Assembly (NCBI GenBank): GCA_024734495.1
Contig: JALMQS010000187.1
Coordinates: forward strand, 4,406,013-4,470,012
Length of the DNA: 64,000 nt
Reading direction: 5' to 3'
Source of the DNA: Forficula auricularia
Lineage: Eukaryota > Arthropoda > Insecta > Dermaptera > Forficulidae
How positions within the stretch are numbered: position 1 is the stretch's first letter; the number at the start of each line of letters is the position of its first letter. The translations under genes and the position numbers were made by a program. Below the pieces are notes generated by a model. The model made no database searches, was not told the origin of the DNA, and was given only the letters and a program-made list of their open reading frames with translations. This document shows positions 10,538-20,496 of this stretch, piece by piece.

Positions 10538-11596
10538 TTTTGCAATCTGTATTTTATTATTATTTTTCTCAATATATTTAATTTCGTACTCATCCATTTC
10601 TGTTGAATTTTCTATTGAATAGATCCCTCTACGTTGATTCCTTCTTGATTTGATACAAACTTTGCTTAAATGTCCATTCTTCCCGCACAATTTGCAATTT
10701 AATTTCTTTTTGATACGGCACTCTCTTGCTAGATGATTGTTCTTCCCGCAACACAGGCAGATATTTTCCAAACCTAATTCGGATAAGAATGTTCTTGATG
10801 GATTATTTCTTCTATTTTTATTTTTATTATTTGTGTTATTTATACATTTCTTTAAAGGTTTCGGGGAATCTTGATATGTACTAGATTTATTTTTTTCGAC
10901 TTGATTTATTTTAGTCACATGGTAATTTTCATCATTCTGTTTTTTAGCTGCTTCGAGGGCTAATGCAATTTCCAAAACTTTTTCGAATTGGGCTTCGTCA
11001 TCTTGTTGAAGAATTTTTTCTCTAATGGTGACGTCATGTATTCCTCGAATGAATTGAGCTAGCAGTATATCGTTATACGCCTTTTTACAATTTGTACAAT
11101 TCCATTTACACGATTTTGAAATTTTCTTTAATTCCGCAATGTACGATGTTATTGTTTCCTCGGGTTTTTGTTTACACGATAAAAATTTGTGTCTTTCTGT
11201 GTGCACATTTTGAATAGGACAAAGAAATTTTTCTAATAAAGCCATTAATTCTTTATATGTTTTTGAATTGGGCTTTTCTGGTGCTGTGAGGCTTGATAAT
11301 AATTGATAATGTTTTGTGCCAAGGCAATTTATTAATATTTTTGCTTTAGCGGCATTTGTTTCGTCGTCATCACCTGTGAGTTGTTTGAGTTCTAGAAAGT
11401 TCTCCAACCGTTCCCTGTATGTTTTAAAATCTTCCCGATCTTCATTAAATAATTCAAATTGTAAAGATTGTGTTGTTAAGAACTTTTTAAGCTTTGTTTC
11501 ATCTTCTTCTTTTGTTGAATTCATTGCTTTGCACATTTTAATTATCGCTTCATTTTGTTTCGAAAGCGTTTCCATTAGAATTTTTAGTTCCGCCAT
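10454..11596 (-). CDS. gag: Gypsy gag polyprotein with two zinc knuckles
   Basis: The 380-codon frame starts 45 bases inside the 5' LTR boundary. It has a helical capsid-like region (KTYRERLENFLEL, YKELMALLEKFL, LAQFIRGI) followed by two CCHC nucleic-acid-binding knuckles (CLCCGKNNHLAREC and CKLCGKNGHLSKVC). The last 20 or so residues, after KIQIAKG, come from the mariner-like terminal repeat, so the native gag-pol junction is destroyed. It packages the element RNA in the cytoplasm. Its length is normal for insect gypsy gag. Confidence 0.88.
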   Translation of the reverse strand: MAELKILMETLSKQNEAIIKMCKAMNSTKEEDETKLKKFLTTQSLQFELFNEDREDFKTYRERLENFLELKQLTGDDDETNAAKAKILINCLGTKHYQLLSSLTAPEKPNSKTYKELMALLEKFLCPIQNVHTERHKFLSCKQKPEETITSYIAELKKISKSCKWNCTNCKKAYNDILLAQFIRGIHDVTIREKILQQDDEAQFEKVLEIALALEAAKKQNDENYHVTKINQVEKNKSSTYQDSPKPLKKCINNTNNKNKNRRNNPSRTFLSELGLENICLCCGKNNHLARECRIKKKLNCKLCGKNGHLSKVCIKSRRNQRRGIYSIENSTEMDEYEIKYIEKNNNKIQIAKGCFLLRYRTLSWHHFFNWRPFCQLSSD

Positions 11597-11628
11597 TTTC
11601 GTAAATTTTTTTCCTTTCTTCTTTTATT

Positions 11629-11641
11629 CTCGTCGCCAATT
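11629..11641 (-). promoter_or_regulatory. Primer-binding-site-like sequence of the gypsy element
   Basis: Just inside the 5' LTR, the minus strand reads TTGGCGACGAG, the TGG-initial form that pairs with a tRNA 3' end. The tRNA species was not determined. Confidence 0.55.
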
Positions 11642-11876
11642 TGTAATGTATGATGGATTGAACTGGAGGAGCCGGGGAAGCGGAGATAGATGAATTAAGA
11701 ACGCTTGGAGTAATTTATATATATATACTATTTATTACACAATTAAATTAAATAAGTTACATCGAAGGCTCTTGTTTATCGAATCTTTGTTTATTTTACT
11801 AATGTTTATTTATCGTCACTGGGCAACTGGTTGCCAACGAATAATATAAACTCCAACTAGTATAAAATACATAACA
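11642..11876 (-). repeat. 5' LTR of the gypsy element
   Basis: The 235-bp partner of 7313-7549, with the same TG…CA ends. Base 11877 starts the CATAC target duplication. Confidence 0.9.
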
Positions 11877-11994
11877 CATACCATCTCGAAATAAGGGAGA
11901 TCTTTATCACCCGCTTTATATAAAAACTAGAAACAAGGATATTATCGGGGTTATGAGAAAAAAAATTGAATAGAGTTTCTTTGGATTGTTTATC

Positions 11995-12165
11995 TTTAAA
12001 TGTAGTTTCAAATATGACCGCCTTGGCGTCACACTAATGGAGTGTGTAATATAGGTTAGGTTTTCCAGAAAATGACTGCCGTGACGTCACACTGATGTAG
12101 TCTTTAATATAGGTTAGGTTTTTCAGAAAATGCCTGCCTCCGATGCCTTAACCTTGATTTGAGAA
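11995..12165 (+). repeat. GACGTCA-bearing intronic repeat block, copy 2
   Basis: Two successive sub-blocks (GGCGTCACACTAATGGAGTG and GTGACGTCACACTGATG), each followed by AATATAGGTTAGGTTTT. It leads into the serpin exon at 12414. Confidence 0.65.
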
Positions 12166-12413
12166 TCTCTAGCTGATTTTTGTTTGTTTATTAAAACTAT
12201 GCAGTCCGCATAAACTTAGTGGTAACTTTTAAAAGTAACAAGTGTTTGTTTTGTAATTTGCCGTAATCCACACTTGTGTCAGAATAATAAACGATTTTGT
12301 ATTTTTCTCTTTTTCTCTTCCTCTTCATTCATTCATTCATTTCTTCTTTCGTTTTCTATCTCTTTCTCTCTCTCCTTCTTCTTTATATGTAACCTCTGTT
12401 TTCTCTTCTACAG

Positions 12414-12577
12414 CTGTTATTCTTATATCTCCACATTCACTCATAGTTTCTCAACGTTATTATTATTTCCACGCCAATCACCCATTCATTTACGGACTCA
12501 TAAACTCCAAGGGAACTTTAATATTTGTTGGTCGATATTATAAAACAGCTTAAACAAATTTGATAAACATAAAACAG
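12414..12577 (+). CDS. Serpin alternative C-terminal exon 5
   Basis: The acceptor is TTCTACAG (ending 12413) after a 100-bp pyrimidine tract rich in TTC and TCTC, and the phase is N|CT. The loop reads AVILISPHSLIVSQR, then YYYFHANHPFIYGL, TLIFVGRYYKTA and TAA at 12551-12553, with donor AACAG|GTAATT. It differs from the 22703 exon mainly at two loop positions (H for T, S for P) and by I for L in the last strand. It belongs to the recent subfamily. The intron after it was split at about 12810-20790 by a LINE and Penelope-like elements. Confidence 0.88.
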
Positions 12578-12933
12578 GTAATTTGTTTTTGTTTATATTA
12601 TTAACGCTTTTTGGTTTATTTTGCTTGGGTTTTTTTTCTTAATGTTCTGATTTGTAGTGATTGGAAAGAGTTTTACGCCTGATATGCTAAACGTTATTGC
12701 ATTTGCTTTTTCTATGATTGTATTTGTGGTTTAAGGAGGTTCAGGGCTGTTTATCAATTCAATACAATAATTTTCATATTTTACAATCGAAACGTCAAAG
12801 TACAAAATGTTTATTTTTATTTATTTTTTTTTTTTTTTTATGATAATGATGAGAGAAGGAGTTACACCAAAAAAGGTGCAACCCCTAAAGGCCTGGGTTG
12901 GCCCCTCCATCGTGAAAAGAAGAAGAAATAATT

Positions 12934-14472
12934 TTATGGGTTGGGCGGGGGTCGAAGGTATCTGTGGATACGGGTCTTAAATAGCTGAAGGTTATAGGTC
13001 GCGGGAAAGATGGTGGCAGGGAGCGAGTTCCAGTCTCTGGAGGTCAAAGGGATAAAAGAGTTGGCGAAAGCGCTTGTTCGAATTTTATCCAATTTGACAG
13101 CGAAGGGGTGCTGAGCGTTAGAAAACCGCGTGTTTCGCGTAAAGAGGGCATTAGGGGGGATAATTGATTTCAGCTCGACTGAACAGACACCGTGATAGTA
13201 TCTGTAGTACAGGGAAAGGGCAGAAACGGTTCTTCGGTGAGCCAGGGAGTCGAGTGAGTTGGTTAGAGCCGGTTCTCCTATTAGTTTAATTGCTCGCTTC
13301 TGAATTGCATCCAGTGTGGCAAGAGAATGCTTGGAGGCACCCCTCCACAGATGAGAGCCATATTCGAGACAGGGACGAATTTGAGCCTTATACAGCATAA
13401 GGAGTTGACTGGGAGTATAACAGCGTCTAGACCTAAATAGGAGACCAAGCTTGCGCGCTGCAGCTTTAGCAGTGGTTGAGATATGGTCATTCCATGAAAG
13501 GTCAGACCCTAGAGTTACGCCTAGCATTGAGATTTTATCCCTGAATTCTAGTGAGTTTGAGTCGAATGATATGTTTGGGAGGTTTCTGTCGACGCGCCTA
13601 GAAATAAGGCAACACTGAGTTTTCCCTGCATTGAAGTTAACTAAGTTTTGGGATCCCCAGTTTTTAAGTTTGCATAAGTCTAAATTAATTGAAGAGGCAA
13701 TGTCTGCACGGTTTTTATGCGATGCAGGGGCGTTATGTAGGGTGCTGTCATCTGCGTAACAATGTACCGGATTGGAGGGCAAGTTTAGAAGGTCGTTGAT
13801 ATAGATAAGAAAAAGCGTAGGGGAGATAACCGATCCCTGAGGAACTCCAGCGTTGGTGTGGAAGGGGGAAGAGGATATTCCATCGATGACAACCTTAATA
13901 CTACGGTCTGAAAGAAAACTTTCGAGCAACTTACAGAGTTTCGGTGCAAGGCCGACGGAGGTCAATTTGGCAAGAAGATTTTTGTGCCAGACCATATCGA
14001 AGGCTTTTGAAATGTCTAAAGCTACCGCGAGGGTCCCATTCCCGGCCTCCAAGGTTTTGTTCCAGATATGAGTTACATATGCTAGGATGTCACCTGTCGA
14101 CCGGGATTGCCTGAAGCCGTATTGCCTATCGTGGATAAATTTATTTGACTCTAAGTGTCGTAGAACTTGCTCGTTGATGGCCTTTTCCATAATTTTGGAT
14201 AAGACAGAAGTGATTGCTATGGGTCGATAGTTTTTTATGTTGGAAGAATCGCCTTTTTTCTTAATTGGTTGGATTCTGGCTAGTTTCCAGGCTTCCGGAA
14301 ATATTCCAGAGTTATAGGAGAGATTGTATAATTTGGATAGTATAGGAGCAAGTTCAGGGGCACATTTTTTAATGAGAATGGCAGGGATATCGTCGGGGCC
14401 AGCAGAAGAGTTGTTCTTTAGATTCTGGATGATCTTTAGAATTGCTGGTATCCTGAAAACAGTATCTGACAT
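12934..14472 (-). CDS. LINE reverse transcriptase domain
   Basis: The 512-codon frame has the full set of non-LTR reverse transcriptase blocks: NYRPIAITSVLSKIMEKAI, RQYGFRQSRST, ALDISKAFDMVWH (first catalytic Asp), GVPQGSVISPTLFLIYI and HCYADDSTLH (the catalytic YADD), followed by the thumb region with LGVTLGSDLSWNDHI and KAQIRPCLEYGSHLWRG. It copies element RNA at the nick made by the endonuclease. Its first Met is not native: the upstream frame (endonuclease) runs into it in a different phase at about 14472-14490, so a one-base indel splits the original ORF2. Confidence 0.88.
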   Translation of the reverse strand: MSDTVFRIPAILKIIQNLKNNSSAGPDDIPAILIKKCAPELAPILSKLYNLSYNSGIFPEAWKLARIQPIKKKGDSSNIKNYRPIAITSVLSKIMEKAINEQVLRHLESNKFIHDRQYGFRQSRSTGDILAYVTHIWNKTLEAGNGTLAVALDISKAFDMVWHKNLLAKLTSVGLAPKLCKLLESFLSDRSIKVVIDGISSSPFHTNAGVPQGSVISPTLFLIYINDLLNLPSNPVHCYADDSTLHNAPASHKNRADIASSINLDLCKLKNWGSQNLVNFNAGKTQCCLISRRVDRNLPNISFDSNSLEFRDKISMLGVTLGSDLSWNDHISTTAKAAARKLGLLFRSRRCYTPSQLLMLYKAQIRPCLEYGSHLWRGASKHSLATLDAIQKRAIKLIGEPALTNSLDSLAHRRTVSALSLYYRYYHGVCSVELKSIIPPNALFTRNTRFSNAQHPFAVKLDKIRTSAFANSFIPLTSRDWNSLPATIFPATYNLQLFKTRIHRYLRPPPNP

Positions 14473-15782
14473 TATATTAGTACTGGGGGGTATGTGGGTG
14501 GTTCAAGCCCTTTGTCGTCCAGGTTTGAGTTGGACGCGAAATATGAGGCAAAAGCTTCGGCTTTGTCGGGGGCGTCAATGGCTATCGAGTTGTCGGAGAG
14601 ATTGAGAGGTGGAAATGATGAGTTTGTAAAATTTCTTTTTACATACTTATCAAGGGACCAGAATTGGTTTGAATTGCTGGGGCAAGCTGCTAGCCTGTCA
14701 GCTTTTTTCTGAATGAAGGACTTCATCGCATTATCGATTGTTTTTTTACAGTGGGCGCGGGCTTTAGTGAGGAGAACGCGATTATCCTCTGATGGTGTCG
14801 AAGACCAATTATAGAAAGCATGATTTTTTTGTTTAACTGCTTCGGAGCAAGACTTATTGAACCAGGGCTTGGAGTCCTGTTTTCCAATTACCCGTTTGAA
14901 AGGGACATATAACTCAATGCCCATTTGAATCACTTCAGAGAATGCAGAGGCACATTCGGTGGCATTTTTGTTTCTGAAGCAGTAATCATTCCATGGGAAA
15001 GAGCTGAAGAAGTTACGCATTTCATCCCAGTTGGCTTTAAGAAAAAGCCTTATTTCTCTGGGCTTTGGGCAGGGTAGAGCGGGTTTTACTAAGTTGATAT
15101 GTGATTTTATTTTAATTAAGTTGTGGTCTGAGTTACCTAGAGGTGCAGAGATAATAAAAGAGAATTGAGAAGGGGCAGATGACAGAAAGAGGTCGAGTAG
15201 ATATGGGGTGTCGTTTGTGTTGTCCGGAATCCTAGTGGGGCGATCTATAATTTGGGTTAAATCATATGAAGTTGCAAATATGTGAGCAGCGTTGCCTTCA
15301 GGGGTGTTGGACCTGGAGAATGTCAACCAGTCCTTATTGTGTACATTGAAGTCACCTAGGAAAGAGACTTCAGAATTTGGAAAACGTGAAAGAATTACAT
15401 TCACACAATTGCCGAGATAGTCGAAAAATTCTTTAAATTTTTTATCATTAGGAGATCTATAGATTGTACAGAGAATTCTACTTGAGGTCTTAGTATTAAT
15501 TTTAAGCCATAATGCGTCGTAAGCTTTTTTTTCTAAAAATCCAAGTCGTTCGCAGGGGATGTTATCGCGAACGTAGCAACAGACGCCGTTATACCGGCGG
15601 AATTTGGGGTGTAGAATATATTTTCCGAATTTGAGATCTGGAGTATCGGATTTGTTTGTGTCAATTTGGGTTTCAGTGAGGGCCAAAATGGAGGGTCTTT
15701 CGTCTTCGAGATGCTGGAAAACGGAAGTTTTATTGCTAAAGAGACCGCGAATATTGGAATAGTGGATGCTCAACGTAGACAT
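14472..15782 (-). CDS. LINE endonuclease domain (exonuclease-endonuclease-phosphatase fold)
   Basis: The 436-codon frame opens with STLSIHYSNIRGLFSNK and has LALTETQID (metal-binding Glu), CTIYRSPN, FLGDFNVHNKDW (catalytic GDFN) and GNSDHNLI (catalytic SDH), in the normal order of a LINE endonuclease that nicks target DNA. The C-terminal half is the linker to reverse transcriptase. It stops at TAA 14472-14474 where homologues continue; the reverse transcriptase follows at once in another phase, so ORF2 is frameshifted. Confidence 0.87.
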   Translation of the reverse strand: MSTLSIHYSNIRGLFSNKTSVFQHLEDERPSILALTETQIDTNKSDTPDLKFGKYILHPKFRRYNGVCCYVRDNIPCERLGFLEKKAYDALWLKINTKTSSRILCTIYRSPNDKKFKEFFDYLGNCVNVILSRFPNSEVSFLGDFNVHNKDWLTFSRSNTPEGNAAHIFATSYDLTQIIDRPTRIPDNTNDTPYLLDLFLSSAPSQFSFIISAPLGNSDHNLIKIKSHINLVKPALPCPKPREIRLFLKANWDEMRNFFSSFPWNDYCFRNKNATECASAFSEVIQMGIELYVPFKRVIGKQDSKPWFNKSCSEAVKQKNHAFYNWSSTPSEDNRVLLTKARAHCKKTIDNAMKSFIQKKADRLAACPSNSNQFWSLDKYVKRNFTNSSFPPLNLSDNSIAIDAPDKAEAFASYFASNSNLDDKGLEPPTYPPVLI

Positions 15783-15783
15783 G

Positions 15784-16435
15784 ATGTAGAATGAGCGAGG
15801 GGGTGTAAATTATTGAATAGAAAGAAAGAAAGAAAGAAATCGGAATCACAAGTCTGATCTCAGAAAGATAGATGAAATCTAGTTTACTGAGTTTTAATAA
15901 CTTGAGCAGTGGTGTTTCGCCGAGCGATAGTTAGTTTAAAATTATCTACCACTTAATTATTTAGGTTGTACCTGTAGGGAAAGAAATGGTATATTATATA
16001 CTTAATTACTACTTAGGCTTAATAAAAAAAGGAATTAAAATATAAATTAATAAGAATTAATATGATACGATAGAGGTAAATTAGGCTAGCTATAAAGTTA
16101 GAGATTGAGTCTAAGTTTAATTAGAATTAAGAAGAGTTGAAATTGAATTAATTTAATAAGGAATGTTCTAAGATAAAATAATTAATATAATATTTAATAA
16201 GGAATGTTCTAAGATAAAATAAAATATGTATATCGGGTGGAAATATTTGAGAGAATTGAAATTAGTGGAGGTTAAGAGAAATTGTGAATAAAGTTGGTTA
16301 ATTAGTTAATAAAATTTAGAACAAAGTTTTGAATTTAAAATTTGAAATTTTGGATTGTGGCGCCGGCTCGCGGATGCCACCTGCTGGTGGCGTTGTGAGT
16401 TATTAAGTAAAGAAAAGCCTCTAGACTTTTTAAGG
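15784..16435. other. AT-rich spacer between LINE and Penelope-like element
   Basis: No gene is visible. It contains (GAAA)n at about 15820-15838 and a short direct repeat, AAGGAATGTTCTAAGATAAA, near 16158 and 16199. It may include LINE 5' untranslated sequence. Confidence 0.5.
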
Positions 16436-16571
16436 TTAAGAAATATAGTTTTTAAGGAATTTGGTGTTGGTACTTGGTGAAACATTTTTTAAAATTATTG
16501 GATAAAAATACTTGGTGGGTTTCACATTGAGATATAAAAAATAAAACGAATTTATTTTTAGAGAATCTTTA

Positions 16572-16616
16572 ATCTCGATATATATATTTCGGGGGACTAA
16601 CCCATCTTCAGGAGAT
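16572..16616 (-). ncRNA. Hammerhead-ribozyme-like motif, left Penelope terminus
   Basis: On the minus strand: stem I half ATCTC, core CTGAAGA, stem II GGGT/CCCC, GAAA, an AT-repeat stem III, then C and GAGAT closing stem I. It is the inverted partner of 20452-20496. As there, one extra T follows the core, so activity is uncertain. Confidence 0.4.
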
Positions 16617-17290
16617 ACAGGAAGTAACTGATCTTGAATAAGTCGAAAATTAAATACAGCCAAGTCAACGGTAAAATTTTATTTTTTTTTTTAAGATAAA
16701 CAAAAAGCGCAAATGTTTAAAAATTAGTGGAGGGAGCAGTGCTGTAGAGCGTCTACTTGGATTAACTTTGAATGGCCTTTTGACAGTATATTCTCAAGAC
16801 GAATTTGTGTGTTCTATGCAGGAATAAAGCCGGTAAAATGCCTAAAAATACGGGAGGACGAAAAGGAGGTTCAATTTTCGACAATTTGAATGGACTCTGA
16901 GAAAAGAGACTTGAACAGCAACTCAATCGGTAAGACAATTTTTAAGATGATCAAAAGAGTAAATATTTAGCCTTCGTGGAGGGAGACAGTTTTCAGCCTG
17001 GCTCTGAATGGTCTCTCTGAGAAATGAGAATTGAGCCACAATAAAACAAATTTGGCAAATATTTAAAGAATGTAATCAATGACTGCACTTTTAACTTAAT
17101 TGATTATTTAGTATGGCGTCTGGTTTTATTTGAGAGAGCTAATTTTATTTCAGTTGACTCTGTTCCAGTGTACTTTCGAAATGTGGAATGGAACTAGGTG
17201 GCTACTGAAGAGGTGCAGCAATGTACCAGATTGAGGCTGAAGGTAGAAGTTGAATCTCGATCATCTGACTAGTCGAGACCACAAGGCTCT

Positions 17291-17500
17291 TCATGTCCTG
17301 AGTGGCGAGTTCTGTTGAAATATTTGTCTCATGTTGGTGTCCGCGGCCATCGTCAGTCTATATACCCCTCTGATTTGCCTAATTCTGATGAATTTCTTTG
17401 GTCTAATTTTATTAGTTAATTGCTGTGATCCCAGTGTTTTGTGGCAGCAGTGAGTTAGAACAGACGCCTCTAAAGATTTGAAGCTGCAGCCTTGTAACAT
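17291..17500 (-). pseudogene. Penelope-like GIY-YIG linker fragment
   Basis: The 69-codon frame contains TLGSQQLTNKIR and, later, GVYRLT, aligning with TLGSQLINNKLD and GVYKLT of the protein at 18553-19920. The nuclease active site beyond GVYRLT is lost. It is the inverted half of the Penelope pair. Confidence 0.6.
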
Positions 17501-18312
17501 GGTCTGACACGAGGGGAGTCTCCAAACATTTTGCCTCGCGTCCCGGAATTCATGAGTGTGTATGCAGTATTGCCTATTTTTTGATTAATTTTTTGTAAAT
17601 TTTGATTGACCGGTCAGTTTGACAAGCCGTTCATAAAGGTATTATAAATTATAGTTTAAGCCCATTTGTTAGAATCGTGCACCGTTGTTCGTTGAAAGGT
17701 ACTGTAGATCATCGAATGCGGCTAAACCTAGTGTTATGTAGGGTGGTTGACTAGGTAAACGGAATGTCACTGTGTCTGTGAAAGTTATCTTCTGAGAATC
17801 CTTGTAATTAAGTCTGTTCTTCGAGCCAGCTATGTCGTCCAGCAAAGAGCCCCGCCTGGAGAATTCCTATATTGGGGAGTGAAAGAGAGTTTGGGTAATT
17901 TTGAAAGCACGCTCAATTGTCTTAAAGAGTGCCTGACCATGTTAAAACATAGACGATGCTGTATCTACGCCGTGTCACAAAATGAAACTCACTGACCGAG
18001 AATGTGCTCTTCTTGCCTAGCTCATGCAAATTCTCAGCAAGGACACTACGTACTGCCCATAGCAACGAGTCGGTTTGCCTATAGAATTTATTATTATCAA
18101 AATATGTCTGAGTTTATGCATAGGTCTAATAGTTCAAGGATTTGACCCACTATGAAGAGGTGATCTTACTGTTCAAATCAACAGATCGATTTTCATGAGT
18201 GAATCGAGGTGTTGGCTTCACGCCTGAAAAGAAATAAAGCTATGGCGAGAATCAGTTGAGCAACGGTTAGACTTGCACAGATCTGAAATTTTAATCCGCA
18301 GAAACATATCTG

Positions 18313-18381
18313 GAGAAGATTATTCAAATATTTACATATTTCCCGGCATACAAAATATGTAAATATTTGAATAATCTTCTC
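18313..18381. repeat. Perfect 29-bp inverted repeat at the Penelope head-to-head junction
   Basis: GAGAAGATTATTCAAATATT… at 18313-18341 is repeated inverted at 18353-18381, with an 11-base spacer. The reverse transcriptase homology starts directly after it, so it marks the point where the upstream half turns around. Confidence 0.85.
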
Positions 18382-18552
18382 AAGGATATGTTTACTTCTG
18401 ACTTCGCAGTTAAAAATTCACTAGATCTAACAAATTCTCTTCAACACGTAAATATTCAAAATTCTCATAAGCTTATTTCTTTCGACGTGAAAAACCTTTT
18501 CCCTCGATTCCTCTTTTAAAATTAAAAAGAAATATTAGTCGATCTGATTGAT

Positions 18553-19920
18553 TTGAATATTAAAGATCCTCTTCATAATAGTCAAATCCTTAAATTATTA
18601 GACCTATGCATAAACCAGAACTATTATATTTTTAATAATAAATTCTATAGGCAAACCGATGGTTTAGCTATGGGCAGTCCGCTTAGTCCTATCCTTGCTG
18701 AAATTTACATGGCTAATTTAGAAAAAACAATTCTCGGTCCGAATAATTCCTTTGCTAAACAAATTGTATTTTGGCGTAGATACGTTGATGATATTTTTTT
18801 AATATGGTCAGGCACTCTTAGACAATTGAGCTCTTTCCAAAATTACTTAAACTCTCTTCACTCTAATATAGAATTCACTTCCGAAATTGGAAATAAAACC
18901 CTTTCTTTTTTGGACCTCCAAATAACTATTTCGAAAAACAAACTTAATTACAAAATTTTTAGAAAAGATACTTTCACAGACACAGTGATTCCATTTTCGT
19001 CCAACCACCCTACTAACACTAAATTTGCCGCTTTTTATTCGATGATCTACAGACTTATTTCAATACCAATGGACACTTCAGATTTTAACAATGAACTAAA
19101 TATAATTTATAATATAGCTATGAATAATGGCTACAACAAACTGATAATTAATAAAATTTACAAAAAAATTAATCAAAAAATAAGTATCTCTCATACACAC
19201 TCACTAAATTCCGGAACTGTTAAAATATTTAAAAGACTCCCCTTCATTTCGAACCATGTTACAAACCCTATAGCTTCAAATCTTAGAACGTCTGGTATAA
19301 CTCCTGCTTTATATAATAAAAACACTTTAGGTTCACAGCTAATTAATAATAAATTAGACAAAATTCATAAATTAGATAAATCAGGGGTATATAAATTGAC
19401 TTGTGATAATTGCGACGCAATCTACATAGGACAAACTGGACGCTCTTTTAGAACTCGCTACTCGGAACATGAAAGAGCCTTTAATAGTCTCAGCAGATCA
19501 GATGATATTAATATGGAATCAACTTCTACCTTCGCCAATCATCTACATTTGAATAAACACACCTCTTCTATTAGCCACCTAGTTCCGTTACATTTCGAAA
19601 GAAAGGGCTTACGTTTAGATTTTTTAGAGTCAACTGAAATAAAATTAGCTCTCTCAAATAAAACGAATATACTAAATAATCAATTAGAAGTTAAAAAAGT
19701 ACAATCATTGATTACATTCTTTAAATATTTGCAAATTTGTTTTGTGTGTAAATTCTCATTTCTCAGAAGACCATTCAAAATTAAACAAAATAGACTTCTC
19801 CCTCCACGAATTTTAAATATTTACTCTTTTGTCATCTTAAAAATTAATCTTACCATTGAGTTGTATTCAAATTCGAAATCCTCTTTTCTCAAAAGGCCAT
19901 TCAAAATTAATCCAAAGTAG
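18553..19920 (+). CDS. Penelope-like protein: reverse transcriptase C-half plus GIY-YIG endonuclease
   Basis: The 455-codon frame includes reverse transcriptase motifs QTDGLAMGSPLSPILAEIYM and RRYVDDIFLIW (catalytic YVDD), thumb sequence, then the linker TLGSQLINNKLD and a GIY-YIG nuclease (GVYKLT…AIYIGQTGRSFRTRYSEH, with Arg and a downstream FLES Glu region). Upstream, 18400-18550 encodes the preceding blocks (LISFDVKNLFP) but with a frameshift and stop after FPRFLF, so the element is inactive. The last 60 residues after about 19735 run into the 3' tandem repeat and are not native. Normal Penelope proteins are about 700-850 residues. Confidence 0.87.
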   Translation: MNIKDPLHNSQILKLLDLCINQNYYIFNNKFYRQTDGLAMGSPLSPILAEIYMANLEKTILGPNNSFAKQIVFWRRYVDDIFLIWSGTLRQLSSFQNYLNSLHSNIEFTSEIGNKTLSFLDLQITISKNKLNYKIFRKDTFTDTVIPFSSNHPTNTKFAAFYSMIYRLISIPMDTSDFNNELNIIYNIAMNNGYNKLIINKIYKKINQKISISHTHSLNSGTVKIFKRLPFISNHVTNPIASNLRTSGITPALYNKNTLGSQLINNKLDKIHKLDKSGVYKLTCDNCDAIYIGQTGRSFRTRYSEHERAFNSLSRSDDINMESTSTFANHLHLNKHTSSISHLVPLHFERKGLRLDFLESTEIKLALSNKTNILNNQLEVKKVQSLITFFKYLQICFVCKFSFLRRPFKIKQNRLLPPRILNIYSFVILKINLTIELYSNSKSSFLKRPFKINPK

Positions 19921-20400
19921 ACTTCCTACCTTTTCTCCCTCCAGTAATTTTAAATATTTACCCCTTTGTTATCTTAAAAATAAATTTTACCATTGAGTTG
20001 TATTCAAATTTGAAATCCTCTTTTCTCAAAAGGCCATTCAAAATTAATCCAAAGTAGACTTCCTACCTTTTCTCCCTCCAGTAATTTTAAATATTTACCC
20101 TTTTGTTATCTTAAAAATAAATTTTACCATTGAGTTGTATTCAAATTTGAAATCCTCTTTTCTCAAAAGGCCATTCAAAATTAATCCAAAGTAGACTTCC
20201 TACCTTTTCTCCCTCCAGTAATTTTAAATATTTACCCCTTTGTTATCTTAAAAATAAATTTTACCATTGAGTTGTATTCAAATTTGAAATCCTCTTTTCT
20301 CAAAAGGCCATTCAAAATTAATCCAAAGTAGACCTCCTACCTTTTCTCCCTCCACTAATTTTAAATATTTACTCTTTTGTTATCTTAAAAAAATAAATTT
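19735..20400 (+). repeat. Five-copy 136-137-bp tandem repeat in the Penelope 3' region
   Basis: TTTCTCAAAAGGCCATTCAA…CTACCTTTTCTCCCTCCAGT…TTTGTTATCTTAAAAATAAA recurs at a 136-137 bp period. The middle three copies are nearly identical. Decayed inverted copies are at 16690-17010 in the left half. Confidence 0.88.
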
Positions 20401-20451
20401 TACCATTGACTTGTGTTTGATTTCGACTTGTTCAGATCAGTTACTTCCTGT

Positions 20452-20496
20452 ATCTCCTGAAGATGGGTTGGTCACCCGAAATATATATATCGAGAT
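20452..20496 (+). ncRNA. Hammerhead-ribozyme-like motif, right Penelope terminus
   Basis: Stem I pairs ATCTC (20452-20456) with GAGAT (20492-20496). The core CTGAAGA (20457-20463) fits CUGANGA. Stem II pairs GGGT (20465-20468) with ACCC (20474-20477), followed by GAAA, an ATATATATAT stem III and C20491 as the expected cleavage base. T20464 is an extra base between core and stem II. Hammerheads are established in Penelope-like terminal repeats; whether this one cuts is not known. Confidence 0.5.

Larger units (their letters stand above)
7313..11876 (-). mobile_element. Ty3/gypsy-type LTR retrotransposon, internally deleted and interrupted
   Basis: The element has two LTRs (7313-7549 and 11642-11876), a 5-bp target duplication CATAC (7308-7312 and 11877-11881), and gag and pol reading on the minus strand. 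Pol keeps protease and integrase but no reverse transcriptase or RNase H, so it cannot replicate alone. A Tc1/mariner-like element (9238-10537) sits between gag and protease. The LTRs differ, by eye, by about one substitution and a dinucleotide-repeat length change, so the insertion is recent. It landed in the intron after the serpin exon at 6574. Confidence 0.92.
12810..15783 (-). mobile_element. Jockey-superfamily LINE, nearly full ORF2
   Basis: This non-LTR retrotransposon, on the minus strand, encodes an endonuclease (15782-14472) and a reverse transcriptase (14472-12934). It ends in a 3' UTR with TTTTCACGATGGAGGGG and a poly-A-like run at about 12810-12840. No ORF1 (gag) is visible beyond 15783. 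It is the source family for the LINE 3' ends spread through the serpin array. Confidence 0.88.
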
